Positions 32,381 to 43,838 of a DNA stretch of 58,715 nucleotides are shown here, one piece after another. The notes below the pieces were generated by a model that worked only from the letters and a program-made list of their open reading frames with translations, was not told where the DNA came from and searched no databases. Numbering within the stretch: position 1 is the first letter of the stretch; each line of letters opens with the position of its first letter. Origin of the DNA: Kalaharituber pfeilii (Eukaryota > Ascomycota > Pezizomycetes > Pezizales > Pezizaceae); assembly GCA_015179045.1 (NCBI GenBank), contig WHUZ01000165.1, forward strand, positions 1-58,715. The letters run 5' to 3'. The translations under genes and the position numbers were made by a program.

Positions 32381-32628
32381 TTACGATAAGTATATGATTG
32401 AAGCAAATCATGAAGGCAGATATCTTCTAGCTCTAGGTCATAACCAATATATCTTTCTAAAATACCTTTTTTTATATCAGTACTTATATATCATTTTCAG
32501 GGTAAGAACTATTGGAAAATACCTTGTCCTGATATTACCTCTGTCCCATCTTCTAAATTTTATAAAGCTTCAGGCTCTATTCTTAGAGGAACCAGTGTTG
32601 TATTTGTAAGATTAAGAGTAATCACTTT

Positions 32629-35604
32629 CTATGATGACTCTACTAAGCTTAACCCTTGCAGAAGATGGCAAGCTTCTTGAGCAGAAAAGTCTCGTTCAAT
32701 AACAAAAGAGTAAAGCATCTTCTTAAACAGAAGTTGAGCAGGAGACTCATCTGTACATTTCGTAGCTGCTGTTCTCATAATAGACTGAAGATTTGTAGAA
32801 GCTGTTTCTGCTTTAGTTGCATACTTTGCAATGTAGTTCAAGACCGCCTCAATACTGAGAATAGGCTGGAAGTCTGTATTCGCTCTCCAGGCTTGTAAGT
32901 ATAATGGATTATACTTATTTGTATCTATATCCTCCTCTGTTCTTTCTAAGTTCAAATACCACTTTCCATCTGCATTTTTACAGACTTCAGTTTTTGGATG
33001 TGGTGTAGCAGGAAAATGAAAACGGCAGTGTAGTGTTGAGTTCTCTGCAGCCTGCCCTCTTTTTATTCGCAAGCAATATGAACTACATATATGCTTTTGA
33101 ACACGGTTTGATAAATAAGAAAGATCCAAAGCTAGGTCATTGGCTAAAGGAAGGTTGTGGCGGCACGGGTGTAGTGGTGCAGGATGTAAACCTTTAACAG
33201 GAGTATCTGCGCGAACTCGACTCTGATCCCAATAGGTCTCTAGTGTTAGACGATCATCTCAATCATTCAGAGAGATAGATGTGAGTGTTGGTGCTCCTTC
33301 AATCCATAGAAACCCATGTAAATGTCCTGAACCTCTAAACTGCCACTCATATCGAAACCAGTAGTCATGAACTCGCATATTTGGGTAATGAAGAACTATT
33401 TTTTTGAGAAATAGCTTAAATCTATAGACGAGAAATTCGCTAGCCAGCTGGGGATGAGTCTGTAAATTCTGGTTTCGACGGAGTACTGCTTCACGCTCCA
33501 GTAGAGTTAGCAGATCTAAAACTGGGCCTCCTCCAAGTCGTGCTCTCTTCTCCTCAATTAATCGATGTAAGTCCACCCAATGTATATCAGCAGCACTAAA
33601 TGTGGCAAATGCATGTGGACATGCTGTACGGACTATTGAGGATAATTCTGATCGTTTATAGTTCCAGAATGGTGCCAGTCCTGGAATGGAGGAGGAAAAG
33701 CGGCAGATTCTTTGGCCTAATAGATGTAATGGGTTTTCAATCTCTTCTCGTAGTTGACCAACTGTAACATTTTCAAATTGACCTTTTCTCACAAAGAATG
33801 TAGCTGTTGCTCCTAGTTGCCAGCGATATTTTGAATTTAGTGCAAAGAATATGAATCGCGGGTCTTCTGCAAATCTGCCATCTCGATATCGAATTAAGTG
33901 ACAAAAGTAATCAGCTGGTGTTACTTTCTTCAAACGCTGGCCATTGTATATCAAATCCGCAGCTCCAGAAGGAAATAAGCATGGAAATGCTTTAGCAATA
34001 TAACCTTTTTCCCTAAACTCATTTATAGGATTCTGTTGTACTTGAGGGTAAATCACTGGAGGTACTAGTTGAGAAACAGGTCTTTGATTAAGAAATCGCT
34101 GTAAGGCTGAACGCTCATTAATAGTGATTTGACCTCTATGTACACCAGTCTCAACTTGGTCATTATCCTCATTATCCACAGGTCCAGTTTCTGTAGTAGT
34201 ATCCCAGTCCTCATCTAAGATTAGCTCAAAGCGTTGCTGTGTTGACATATTTTCTAGATTGTTGACATAGGCATCCAAGCGAGAAAGATCTTGCTGTACA
34301 TTTCGATACTATCGATTATGTTGACAAAGATATTGCATCCAAGCTCGAACACGGTGTACATTAATTTCAAAGTCTTTTAATGACTCAGCTTGTGGAGTAC
34401 GGCCTCCCTCTCGTACTCGTAATATGACCATTGGAATCTCATGAGGTAGCCGTGGAATGATATGGAAATTCTCAGTTGGGTCTTGTGGAAAGTTAATAAC
34501 ATGTACCTTTTAGATGTTAGTCTTTTCTTATAGTCAAGTAGATTAAATAAAATTGAAACAATACCTTTCCTCCCTTATATTGCCCATATCCACGGACTTT
34601 ATAGACACGAATAACTGGATGTACTAAAGCTAACATCATAGCCTCAATAGGTGAGGGTTTACCTACTGCAGATAGCTCTTGAGGTATCTCACCTGGAGAC
34701 ATGTCGTTTTGAGTACTGAACATATGGATTCCAGTCCATGTAGGAGATGATCTTTCATTATGACAACGCTCACAAATTGAAATACCATCTCTTACTCGTA
34801 CTTTCAGAGCAATCCCTATTTCCTCACATATTGAGCATTCATTTAACTGAATATTTGATAAGCTGTTGGCAAAATTTTGTAGTGATCTATGTACTACCTC
34901 AGACTGTATTTGTTGTAGCTGTTGATGTCTGAGAGGTGGAGTTTGATTTTGTCCGGTAGGAGATAGAGATTGCTCTTGATGTCTAATAGAGTTAGACTGT
35001 TCATCACTAGTGATAGACTGCTCATGATATCTGCCACGTCTGCCAGTAGCAGACCGCTCACGATATCTAATAGCAGTAGACTGCTTATAGGAGTTGATAG
35101 AGATGGTCTGAGACTGCTCATAAGAGCTAGTAGAGGTGGTCTGATATTGCTCACAGAAGCTGATAGGAGCAGACTGATTCTGATCTCTAGTAGAGCTAAA
35201 TTCCTTATGCTCTTTGAGTTGTCTAGAAGATGGTGTTGTAGATATTGACCGTCTTGGAGGTGATCGTACTGGAGACTGACTACGACAGCGAGTAGGTGAT
35301 AAAGAAGCAGATCTTGGATAGGTAGCATAGTCCATATTCTGAAGTTCTGGAATAGTCCTAGCTACCTGCAACTGAGGAGTCTTATTACGTCTGCTTTCTA
35401 ATTCTTGCTCTCGCTTTGCCTATGATAATACAAACTCTTTAGCTTCAGTTTCATAGAAATTTCATGATTCAAACTTACTGTTAAGGTTACAATACGTTTA
35501 TTTCGGCAGGTATTGCAAGTCTTCATTCGACGGCCATCCTGGGTATAAGTCCAATATGCAGGATCATACTTTCGTAGGCAGCGGGAACAGGCAATAGGAT
35601 CCAT
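32629..35604 (-). pseudogene. Helitron Rep (HUH endonuclease) part of RepHel
   Basis: Starts MDPIACSRCLRKYDPAYWTY...TCNTCRNKR (Cys4 ribbon). An intron with donor gtaagt and acceptor ...catag joins LT to AKREQELESR. An S/Q-rich linker follows, then the Cys-rich domain (NECSICEEIGIA...RCHNERSSP, then PGEIPQELSA and HPVIRVYKVRGYGQYKGGK). A second intron (about 34560-34503) precedes VHVINFPQDPTENFHIIPRL. The Rep core contains WQFRGSGHLHGFLW, where H-L-H is the metal-binding HUH pair, and YIAKYATKAE, with the catalytic tyrosines. Stops: TAG at 34309, TGA at 33259 and TAG at 32629. Each is one C-to-T change from CAG or CGA. Confidence 0.88.
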
Positions 35605-36890
35605 TAGTCTAGGTATAGTTGTGAGGTTAAAAGTATGTTGACTAAGGGTAGAGAGTCGAGTCTGTATACAGGTTGGTTATGAGACTATGGGAGTTATTGG
35701 CAATGTAGGATATTGAGCGGTATTGAGCTAGACTGCTGTTACAGGATGCCAAGAGCTAATCACGGGACTGCCATCACGGGACTGCATGCCAAGAAACAGA
35801 TGAGTCTCCCATGATGAATTAATGTACACTTCGTTCCCAATTTAAAGAATTGGCAACTACGTTGCCAACAACTATGTACAGTAACTATTAGGTAAGCGGG
35901 AAGCTTTACTCAAGACTGCAACGCGTACAGTTGTAAAAGGTTGAACATACGGTGCGATTGAAAATTGCTTTATCCGGCATACGCAGCTCTTGACCCTTTT
36001 CGGTAGAGCTAAACCTAGGCGCGTCACAGTGTGCAACCCATGCACAACGGGCAGCCTTGGGGGATGACGTCCCGGATCCAGATCGCATTCCAGCAACGCA
36101 GGGGTGGAGCTGCACCAACCGCGCGTCCAATCTCAAGAGGTACGTAATTGAGGCCCTTCGCATTTGCGAAATGCGGGACGCGAAGCACAGTATTACCTAG
36201 CTATACCGGACGTGCGTTGCAATTTACATACAAAAAAATTAGCTAAACCGGATGCCTAGTTAAACTGGACCGGACAATGAAACTAGTTACATTTGAACTT
36301 ATTAGCTGAACCAGATGAAGCCCTCAATCGTGAGGCTTCTTCTGTACTTTCTGTGTTTTATAATAGAATTATTGAAGTATTCTCAATATCCTGAATTCAA
36401 TATCTGAAGTTCTGTAATATCTCGAGAGATTGAGAAAAGAATCTCCCGCTGGAATCCGAAGTGTCCAGGCATATTGCGCCTCCCAAATTGGCTTACTAAG
36501 TTCTTTACCCCCATCCTTACCGGAGGTTTTATAATGAGGTGCATTGGTCGTCGGGTCGGCTTTCTTCGATTTTACCATGCAAGGCACAGCATTCTTCTTG
36601 GTTTCATGCGACGCCTCCGGTGAGTAAAGTACTTGCAGGAGTAGAGGACGTACGTCTTCCTAGAGGCAGTGCTAGCACTGTTGCCTGATGGCTCGAAACC
36701 GGGCAAACGATGTGAACCGGTAGGAAAGAGCCGGGGGCGTGAACATGGCGTCCTTCAATAACGCGGACGTTACACACGAACAAAAGCTAGCATGCCAATA
36801 TCGTGCACGCTCGCATCATTAAACGTTCGTAGACATTTTGACAGCGCACAACATTGCGCAGGATTGCATCTCCTAAGTCAGCGCGACGTA
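35605..36890. other. No gene recognised; contains a possible element end and TIR-like motifs
   Basis: 35815-35870 (catgatgaattaatgtacac, then ttcgttcc and the 8-bp-stem hairpin) resembles 50187-50255. At 36193 agctataccggacg matches the subterminal motif of the MITE at 48788-49225. No reading frame is convincing. Confidence 0.4.
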
Positions 36891-36960
36891 TGACCGCGGG
36901 CTCTGGCATAGTAAATAGCGGTAAGCAGGGTTACGTGATATTAAAAAAAAAAGAAAAAAT
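36891..36960 (+). mobile_element. LINE A-like tail remnant
   Basis: gggctctggcatagtaaata, then gcggtaagcagggttacgtg and atatt with an A-rich run. Matches the end of LINE A tails (ggggttacg / gtgatatt) with divergence. Target duplication not evident. Confidence 0.55.
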
Positions 36961-37280
36961 TAACGTACGACTGGGCTAGGCCGACCTCCATCTGTGTTTC
37001 GGAAACACTAAGTCATGCATGACTACAACTGATGATGGTCCATAGAACCCGGGCGGTGGTCACTTCGAACACATGTCGCACTTGCCCGGGGATGCAGCTT
37101 CAATTCGCGATAATGCGGAGGTTTCGCCGTGCAAGATGCCTATTTAAGTCTCCAATCTCCCCCAACGAATGAAGGACACAGCGTTGCCAGCACAGGTCCT
37201 AACCTCGTGAGCCCCGATCAAGAAGATCGCAACATAGGAACCAGTTTAACGTCAAGGCGATATTGGTGATTTGTGTCAAA
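36961..37280 (+). promoter_or_regulatory. Upstream region of the S33 peptidase gene
   Basis: No gene; this is the 5' flank of the peptidase. tatttaagtc at about 37140 could serve as a TATA element, and agcgttgccagcacagg lies between it and the start codon. The assignment is by position only. Confidence 0.3.
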
Positions 37281-39134
37281 ATGAGGCCATTCTCTGCCCT
37301 CACGGTTATGCAATTCCAGGCCCTCTTCAATCTCTTCCTCTTACCTCTTTCCGTCTCCTCTCTTCCAGTGTCCAATAGCACCACTCCTCCTGGTCCTGGT
37401 GAAGGTTGGGACTTCAACTTCGACTCTATCACACCAACCCCTAACCTCACGTACCATCGCTGCTATGATAGGTTCGAATGTGCCCGCCTCCTTGTCCCAC
37501 TCGACTACACTTCCCCCTCCGACGACCGCACAGCCTCCATTGCCATCATCAAGTACCCCTCAGACCCAAATCGATACCCTGAATATTCTGCCAGCTGGGG
37601 CGGCCCGGTTCTCCTCAATCCTGGTGGCCCAGGCGGTTCCGGTGTAGGCTTCGTTTTGGAGGTCGGCGAGGCTATAGGAGAGGTCCTTGGCCGGCAGTAC
37701 TCCATCGTCAGCTTCGACCCACGAGGAGTCAACAATACTCGGCCATTGGTGTCCTGCTTTAACAAGCCTCTGGAGCGCAAGACATGGGCAATCAAGGGCG
37801 CAGGAAAGACTCTCGGCAGTGGTGGAGGTGAGGAATTTGGCGAGGCATATATCAGGGCGAAGATATATCGCGAGATTTGCAATGAAGGGGAGAATGGCGA
37901 GATGGGGAGGTTCTTGGGGACTGCGAGCGTGGCGAGGGATATGCTGTCCATCAACGATGCAACGTGGGATCGCGTGCCTGAAAATAGTGGCATTCGGAAG
38001 AAGGGACTACAGTACTGGGGATTCAGCTATGGGACGATTCTCGGCATGACATTTGGGAAGATGTTTCCGGACAAGGTGGAACGTATGGTATTGGACGGAG
38101 TAGTTGATGCGCTGGATTACTACGATGCAACCTGGCACCACTATTTGCTGGATACAGAGGCAGCTCTTGACAGCTTCTACGAGTTTTGCTTTAAAGCTGG
38201 GCCGCTGCTCTGTGACTTCTATACTGGGAACAAGCCGGCTGATATTCGGAAACGGGTTCAGAAAGTCTTGACTGCCCTTCGTGAACAACCCGTTCGCTTC
38301 GCTCCCTCAGGCAGTGACAGTCAAATTTACAGCGAGCTGTTCACATACAGCGACCTTCAGCAGACCATTTTCCAGAGTCTGTACTCCCCCATTTCGGCCT
38401 TTCCAACCATCGCTAGTGATTATCTCCTGCCTGTGGAAGCCGCCATACAGACCCCGAATCGAACTGTTGAAATGCCATTTGTTCGCAAGCCCCAACTGAC
38501 ATGCCCCCTCAACGGCAAGGACTGGCGAAACGAACAAATGGAGGTCGAGCTTCGTGACAGGGAAGCTCTCCCTGCAATCCTCTGTGCCGACGCCGCCCCA
38601 CTGACCGACATGACCCTAGCCGATCTCCGCCAACACTACAACAAAGTTTTTAAGCAGTCGCCCACGGCCGCAGGGATCGTGGCACTCAACGTGCTCGCAT
38701 GCGTAGGGTGGCGCACCCAAGCGGTCGAGAAGGTCCCTCGGGAGCTCTTCATGCGTAAGTCTGCAGTCGGTGCTGTGCCAGTGCTGTTTGCGAGCACGAC
38801 AGCAGACCCCGTTACGCCGCTGCGCAATGCGTACGCAATGTCAAAGCTGTTCAAGGGCTCAAAGGTCGTAGTACAAGAGGGAGAAGGACATTGCACGACT
38901 AGTGTCCCCAGTGACTGTTTTAATGCCATCGTGAGCGAGTATTTCAAGTCAGGTACGGTCCCGGAGAAGGAGAGTGAGCGGTATTGTGCAAGGCAGTATG
39001 CGCCTTGGATAGGGGCCATAGCAGGGGACAGGAAGAGGGGAGAGAAGCCTGGAACGGCGGAACTGATGAAAAAGGTTGGAGAAGCCTTGAGGAAGAATGT
39101 GGGGCCGTTGATGATGGGAACTGGAAGGCATTGA
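37281..39134 (+). CDS. Secreted alpha/beta-hydrolase, peptidase S33 / TAP-like family
   Basis: Intact, intron-free, 617 residues from the ATG at 37281. The N-terminus MRPFSALTVMQFQALFNLFL continues with a hydrophobic stretch ending in SVSSLPVSN, a signal peptide. The oxyanion region is LLNPGGPGGSGVGF. The nucleophile elbow is YWGFSYGTILG with Ser249. Asp509 is in ASTTADPVTPLRNA and His537 in GEGHCTTS, completing the triad. The C-terminal part resembles the TAP-like C-terminal domain of tripeptidyl/prolyl aminopeptidases. Predicted role: release of short peptides or proline-containing residues outside the cell. Codon use is balanced, with no repeats inside, unlike the surrounding transposons. 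It is one of two plainly intact host-type genes here. Confidence 0.9.
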   Translation: MRPFSALTVMQFQALFNLFLLPLSVSSLPVSNSTTPPGPGEGWDFNFDSITPTPNLTYHRCYDRFECARLLVPLDYTSPSDDRTASIAIIKYPSDPNRYPEYSASWGGPVLLNPGGPGGSGVGFVLEVGEAIGEVLGRQYSIVSFDPRGVNNTRPLVSCFNKPLERKTWAIKGAGKTLGSGGGEEFGEAYIRAKIYREICNEGENGEMGRFLGTASVARDMLSINDATWDRVPENSGIRKKGLQYWGFSYGTILGMTFGKMFPDKVERMVLDGVVDALDYYDATWHHYLLDTEAALDSFYEFCFKAGPLLCDFYTGNKPADIRKRVQKVLTALREQPVRFAPSGSDSQIYSELFTYSDLQQTIFQSLYSPISAFPTIASDYLLPVEAAIQTPNRTVEMPFVRKPQLTCPLNGKDWRNEQMEVELRDREALPAILCADAAPLTDMTLADLRQHYNKVFKQSPTAAGIVALNVLACVGWRTQAVEKVPRELFMRKSAVGAVPVLFASTTADPVTPLRNAYAMSKLFKGSKVVVQEGEGHCTTSVPSDCFNAIVSEYFKSGTVPEKESERYCARQYAPWIGAIAGDRKRGEKPGTAELMKKVGEALRKNVGPLMMGTGRH

Positions 39135-40037
39135 TGGCCTTGGAGAGTTTATGCCGGCAGGGAGAATGTTGTGAACGGGACTTGTGAATGGTTTTCTTTT
39201 ATATGTTGTTGACTTCTTTTTTCCCGTGATCATTTCTTCAATGCATAATAGAACATAGACGAGGCATCATCCGGTGATAGTGTAAATACCAGTGCCGAAT
39301 TCCAGTTGCGGAAAAATATAGCAAGTGTACAATGAAACTGAGTCGCTATTCAACGTAGTACATATATTTTTACTGAAAGAATGCATTGGATGTCATGCTG
39401 GTGAACTTGAATGACATGGATGAAAGAAAGAATATTGTTGGCCAGTCGGCTTTTAGTGTGCGCGCCCTTCTTGGTGCTTTAAACTGCGTTGAGGATTCGC
39501 TTTGCATCGCGGAGTTCAAAGTTCAACACAAATATGGAGGCATAAAGTTACCTCAGCCTGCTTTTGCGCTCTGCTCTCCGCGTTGAGAACAATATTGGAG
39601 TAGCTGAGCAATGTATATTAAAATGCGCTTCTTGAGGTGGGCAGCAGATTTTGATTCAGCGACATCAAATTGTCCTAATAAAATGACTATCACAAACCAA
39701 GCGGTTCAATTGTTCAGGGCAACAGCTTTCTAGCACCTACAACCTTGTTCTTGAATGGACTTTCATTTTCCTATGTCTACTTTCTAACCTTAACCACAGT
39801 CGAACACAAGATATTTTCATGAACAAAACCCGATACTAATCCTCCGCTTGTATATTTAGATACAGCATTGCATGACCCCCATAGAAAAGCGCCCAAAGCC
39901 CGTCCAATCTTTCCAGTTCTCTGTAGTTGCCATAATTGTGCCTCCAAGATTATTCGAACCTCACAGCCTTACACATGTTAGCAGACTGAGCAGATGTCTT
40001 TCGTGATGAGAAGCCCTCTCTCACAGGACGCCCCACC
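39135..40037. other. Intergenic region between the peptidase and RNase H-like genes
   Basis: Convergent 3' flanks. The open stretch 39386-39586 is not convincing. AT-rich, no repeat recognised. Confidence 0.4.
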
Positions 40038-40667
40038 TTACCCAAGAGCGGCGTTCGCCAACCTCTCAGCCTCCTGCACCCATACTCTATCCACCTTCCA
40101 AAACCTCACTGGCTTGCCATATTCCCGTACAATGTTGTCAATCCAGTTATGCAAGCTCTCGAAAAGTCCCCGGTTGGCCACAGGCTCCCCATTCGCCCCA
40201 ACCCATCCATTGTGCGCCCAGTCGTACACCCACTCTGACATTGACTTTATGAGATAGTCTGAATTCGTAAGGAGAATGATCTCCGAGATGGGAGTATTAC
40301 CTTGCTGCAGGATATTATGGACGAGGAGGAGCGCTTGAAAGGCCGCAGAGAGCTCCGCCACGTGGATTGTTTGTGCAAACGAGTCTGAGACGAGGCCCAT
40401 TAAGTTGTACCACGGGCAGGGGCCGAAATACACGCCCCAACTGGCCCGGGCGCGGGAAGTGCCATTTGTATGGCAGGACCCATCTATCACGATGGCCAGC
40501 TTGTTCCCCCGGATTAGGTGCAGCGACCGCTGGGGGGTGCTATAAAAAATGCGCGAGACCTGATCATTTTGATCATAATAGATCAGAGTAGCAGGGTCGA
40601 AAGGACCTCGCCAAGCCGAGTCGAAATGGGGTAAGAAGGTGCGAGGTGGAGTGGCTGCACGGTCCAT
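40038..40667 (-). CDS. Stand-alone RNase H-like (type 1) protein
   Basis: A 209-codon intron-free frame with its ATG at 40667. Motifs: AIVIDGSCHTNGTSRARASW (first Asp), IHVAELSAAFQALLL (Glu), IILLTNSDYLIKSMSEWVYD (Asp) and WVQEAERLANAALG at the end. The last motif has Glu where the usual A-D-x-L-A carries Asp. Fungal genomes commonly contain such single-domain RNase H-like proteins outside retroelements. Without the RT and with a 60-residue N-terminal extension, this is more likely a cellular gene than a LINE fragment. Likely action: cleavage of RNA in RNA-DNA hybrids, or a derived role. Confidence 0.8.
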   Translation of the reverse strand: MDRAATPPRTFLPHFDSAWRGPFDPATLIYYDQNDQVSRIFYSTPQRSLHLIRGNKLAIVIDGSCHTNGTSRARASWGVYFGPCPWYNLMGLVSDSFAQTIHVAELSAAFQALLLVHNILQQGNTPISEIILLTNSDYLIKSMSEWVYDWAHNGWVGANGEPVANRGLFESLHNWIDNIVREYGKPVRFWKVDRVWVQEAERLANAALG

Positions 40668-40999
40668 TTTTGCGTGAGAGATGATGTGGATTGCTTCAGG
40701 TAGAAGGACTCAGTATGACGGGGGTTACTGAGGGGAAATAAGCGCCTAAGTGGGAGAGAATCTTGATGAGGACGATGCTGGGACGCAGGAGAATGGATAA
40801 CGACCAGAAGATGAGAAGAGGGAAAGAGAAGCGAAGGAGCGAAAAGGATGATTTCCAATTCAGGCATTTTCTGTTCGAGTAACGACCCACGCGGTTTTTA
40901 TAGGTCTTTCCCACTCAATGAATCCAACAGGCCAGGCCAACCAGGCCAGTCCAGGCCATTCAGGCAGGTTCGAGCCAATTAAACGAATCACTGCATAGC
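40668..40999. other. Upstream flank of the RNase H-like gene
   Basis: No gene. Short ggccagg/aggcca repeats at 40929-40970 (aggccaggccaaccaggcca). Confidence 0.4.
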
Positions 41000-41082
41000 T
41001 ATCCAGGTGAATTCTCGCCATAGCCCGTTGGGCGGAATGCGAGTATTGATATAAAAAAAAAAAAAAAATATCCAGGTGAATT
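41000..41082 (+). mobile_element. Minimal LINE B hairpin insertion (55 bp) with 14-bp duplication
   Basis: The insert 41014-41068 begins with the first base of the hairpin (41014-41043, ctcgcc...gcgag) and ends with poly(A). Perfect 14-bp flanks tatccaggtgaatt lie at 41000-41013 and 41069-41082. Confidence 0.95.
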
Positions 41083-41214
41083 GAGGCCAGCGTTTGCGAA
41101 ATTTTTTTCGAGTATTTAAATGAGTAGAATCTCGTGTATTTCTAGAATTTTAAACAGCAGCGGTCTACAACTTTACCCAAGTATGTATCACACTTTATAT
41201 TAAAGTATATATGT

Positions 41215-43327
41215 AGCATTCCGCCTTTGTACGTTGTTTGTACTGTAGATACGGACAACAATCCTTTCGTAACTATGAGAATTGCGCGGGTTCTTAGTTA
41301 TTGAATTGGTGAGTAAAATTGAGGCTGAACTTTAATACTTACGCTTTTTCTAGGCCTATAGGTAATGTTTCAGGACGAAGCTCCTGTTGCAGCTGAGCTC
41401 TGCTCCTTTGGTCATGTAAATTCTTCAACACTAATGCACAATATAAGAACATTCCTAAAATGTCATTAGTGGAATTGTTCTCGATTTAAGAATGAAGGGG
41501 AGACATGACGTACCCTGTGCTCGCTCAAGTACCTTAGCGATAATATTATCTGTTTCTGCATCAGATAGCCGGAATCTTTTTTGAATCTTGGCTGTCCATA
41601 CAGTTGTATATTGCCGAATATCGTTGTCATTGGGCTTTAACTGAATCTTCACAATACTTGAAAGCCGCCTGCGAATGTCTGGCTCATTAGTGCTAATGAA
41701 GAGTAACCGTATTGTTCCAGGCACCTGTTGATTAATTGCTTCACTTATGCTTTGCAGGGTTGAGATGATCTTTCTTCTTTCTGTCTTCTCACATTCGTCC
41801 AGGCCATCAATAATAACATATGATGTCTTTGAATCCTTCATGGCAACCTCGAGTAATTCCACTAACAGGTTTGAAGCTTTTAGAGTTATCTCTCCACTAT
41901 CAGCCATCTTTTCCCATAGTAGTGAAATAATTCCCTTGTTGTGCTTGATAAGTTGTGATAAGATGCCACGACCAACAGCGTTCAAACTGTCCTTGTTCTC
42001 AGTGCGGTATCGACAGTAGAAGTATGCAACAGCTACCGGTATAGCACCAGCAGATGGCGTGCTTTGTCCAATTTTCTCTAGATATTGAACAATGACAGAG
42101 GTGAGGATTGTTTTGCCTGTTAAATATGTGACTAGTATCAGCAATAGTCCTAAACGTGAGACCCAAGACCTCAAAGAGATTGTTACCGGCCCCTGGTATT
42201 CCAAAAAGCCAAAGCTCCGTATTTGTGAAGTTAGAACTATCGAGCCAGCACTTCATGTGCCTATCGTTCAGAATCCAAGACCCAGTCTCAGGATATTCTT
42301 TTCGTAGAGATTCAAAATGTTCTTGGTCACTTCTATCGGCAGCAGCAAGCCAGTTGGTGATCTCTACCTTGCGCCTCCTGCTATCCTCTTTCTCGGCTCG
42401 GTCAAACGCCCGTTTGGCTAATTCTGGGGCCAGTTTGGCCTCTTCGAATTCAATCAAGCTTGCCTGACCCTCCACCAATCCTTTGTGTCGGCTGAGCTTC
42501 GCTCGTATTTGCTCAAGAGGCATCGCTAGATCCTTCCATGCAGCTCTAAAGATGAGAGTCCATGCTGGAGAGGGTTGTCAGCACATTGTCTAAAACCCTC
42601 TTTGGCTGCAGAGAGAAATGCTTCTCGCCATAGCCTGTTAGGCGGCACGCGAGTAATGAAATAAAAAAAAAAAAAAAAAATAGAGAAATACTTGCCTGGT
42701 CGTTGCACAAGCTTCAATACCCGGCCATGAAACTCTAAGATATCTTGGTACACAAGGCCTAACACGGTTCGCATGTAACTGTTGCCAAGGAAGAGTGAAT
42801 GATATTGCTGAAATTGCGGAAGACCCTCCCCGAGATGTTCGTATTCGTCCAAAATAATGTCAAAACAATTGAGGTATTTACCTGTCACCTACGTTGAAGG
42901 GAGTCACTGAGCCTCGTCTGCTAACACAGAGCGATGAGCGCAACAAGGCCTACCTGGAATAAAAATTTCATGGGTCCCTGATGAACAAATATAGAGCTCA
43001 GCATGCAGGCTGCGCATATGGCAAGTAAGGTGGACCAACCCATATGAAAGCAAGAAAATTTGTCACGTTAAGAAATACTTCAATGATTTTACCATATTGT
43101 TGCATCACATCTATGAATGGCCGAATTCGGTTGATATTTCGCATATTCCGCATTATCACCTGTTCTGTTTGGATATCACCAATGCAACGTTGGAGCGCTT
43201 CAAGTGCTGTGTTCGCGAAGCCTTGACCCTGCACGGGTGAAAGACTATTCTGGAAGTTTGACAGCGTGCCTCGAAATAATCTGCTGTCGAACGAAATCGT
43301 GTTCCTGGCTTGAGATTGACCAGACAT
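41215..43327 (-). pseudogene. Truncated NLR paralogue: N-terminal region and NACHT, no C-terminus
   Basis: Start MSGQSQARNTISFDSRLF at 43327. Exon pattern and splice signals match the left copy, including the GC-AG intron and the intron that splits GIPGAG/KT. NACHT motifs YVIIDGLDECEK are intact and no stop is visible within exons. The frame ends when the duplication breaks at 41215, so the zinc-finger C-terminus is missing. A hairpin insertion lies in the GC-AG intron. It could still make a truncated protein lacking the C-terminal region, but no terminator or replacement exon is seen. Confidence 0.8.
42612..42693 (+). mobile_element. Minimal LINE B hairpin insertion (58 bp) in an NLR intron, 12-bp duplication
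   Basis: The insert 42624-42681 starts at the first hairpin base (ctcgcc; hairpin 42624-42653, inner stem gcct/aggc). Flanks are agagaaatgctt (42612-42623) and agagaaatactt (42682-42693), one transition apart. The left segmental copy lacks it, which gives a direct empty-site comparison. Confidence 0.95.
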
Positions 43328-43505
43328 CGCCGAAAATGTGAGAAGTGCCCGGGATATTTTTTTGCTGTATTTGATGATATCGATTCTGGTCCTTATAGAA
43401 AACTAGTTGAATTCTGTCGAAGCCCGTTCGTTCCTTTGAGCCGATCTAAATCCTCAGGCGGGGTAGAAAGCGGCTGATTGCTGTATACTGAGCAGACCTT
43501 TAACC

Positions 43506-43838
43506 ATGCAGATTACAGGGTTCTGGATTGGGTCCACGCGGAGCGAGGCTAGGATTATGTACTCAGCACCGTTAGAGTTGTCATCCGTTATGGTTGCGGA
43601 CATCTGTACGCGGAGCAGGTGTGGGGAGGTGCAAACGGGGGAGCATCTCGCGTTCCGGTGCAGTCACCAAGAGAATCGTCCAGAAGGATTTAGAGAATGG
43701 AAGGACATGGTAAAGAACTGGAAGAGAACGGCAGAGAACGGGCAGGAGTACGATGTGTTGGAGATTGTCTTTTCCGGGGATAAGGTTCCAGAAGGCAGGG
43801 GGGCGGGGGATGATGGCGAGGTGAGGTCATTTATGTAA
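43506..43838 (+). pseudogene. LINE A C-terminal fragment (right segmental copy)
   Basis: 110 codons matching 14577-14924, without the 18-bp internal duplication. The 3' UTR follows (gcctgtctccgggctgtgag, then cctgccatggcttagcgcta and gcggggttac), giving the LINE A 3' end attached to LINE A coding sequence. Confidence 0.8.

Larger units (their letters stand above)
30323..35604 (-). mobile_element. Decayed Helitron (rolling-circle transposon), coding part
   Basis: A minus-strand RepHel gene with a zinc-ribbon N-terminus, a Helitron N-terminal Cys-rich domain, an HUH/Y2 replication initiator and a Pif1-like helicase, in that order. Five in-frame stops and one frameshift make it inactive. The element termini (5' TC, 3' hairpin plus CTRR) could not be fixed. 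Just upstream at 35849-35867, ttggcaactacgttgccaa is a perfect 8-bp-stem hairpin. Confidence 0.88.

Noticed and set aside
37505..37993. Minus-strand 162-codon frame
   Set aside because: Shadow of the intact peptidase gene on the other strand.
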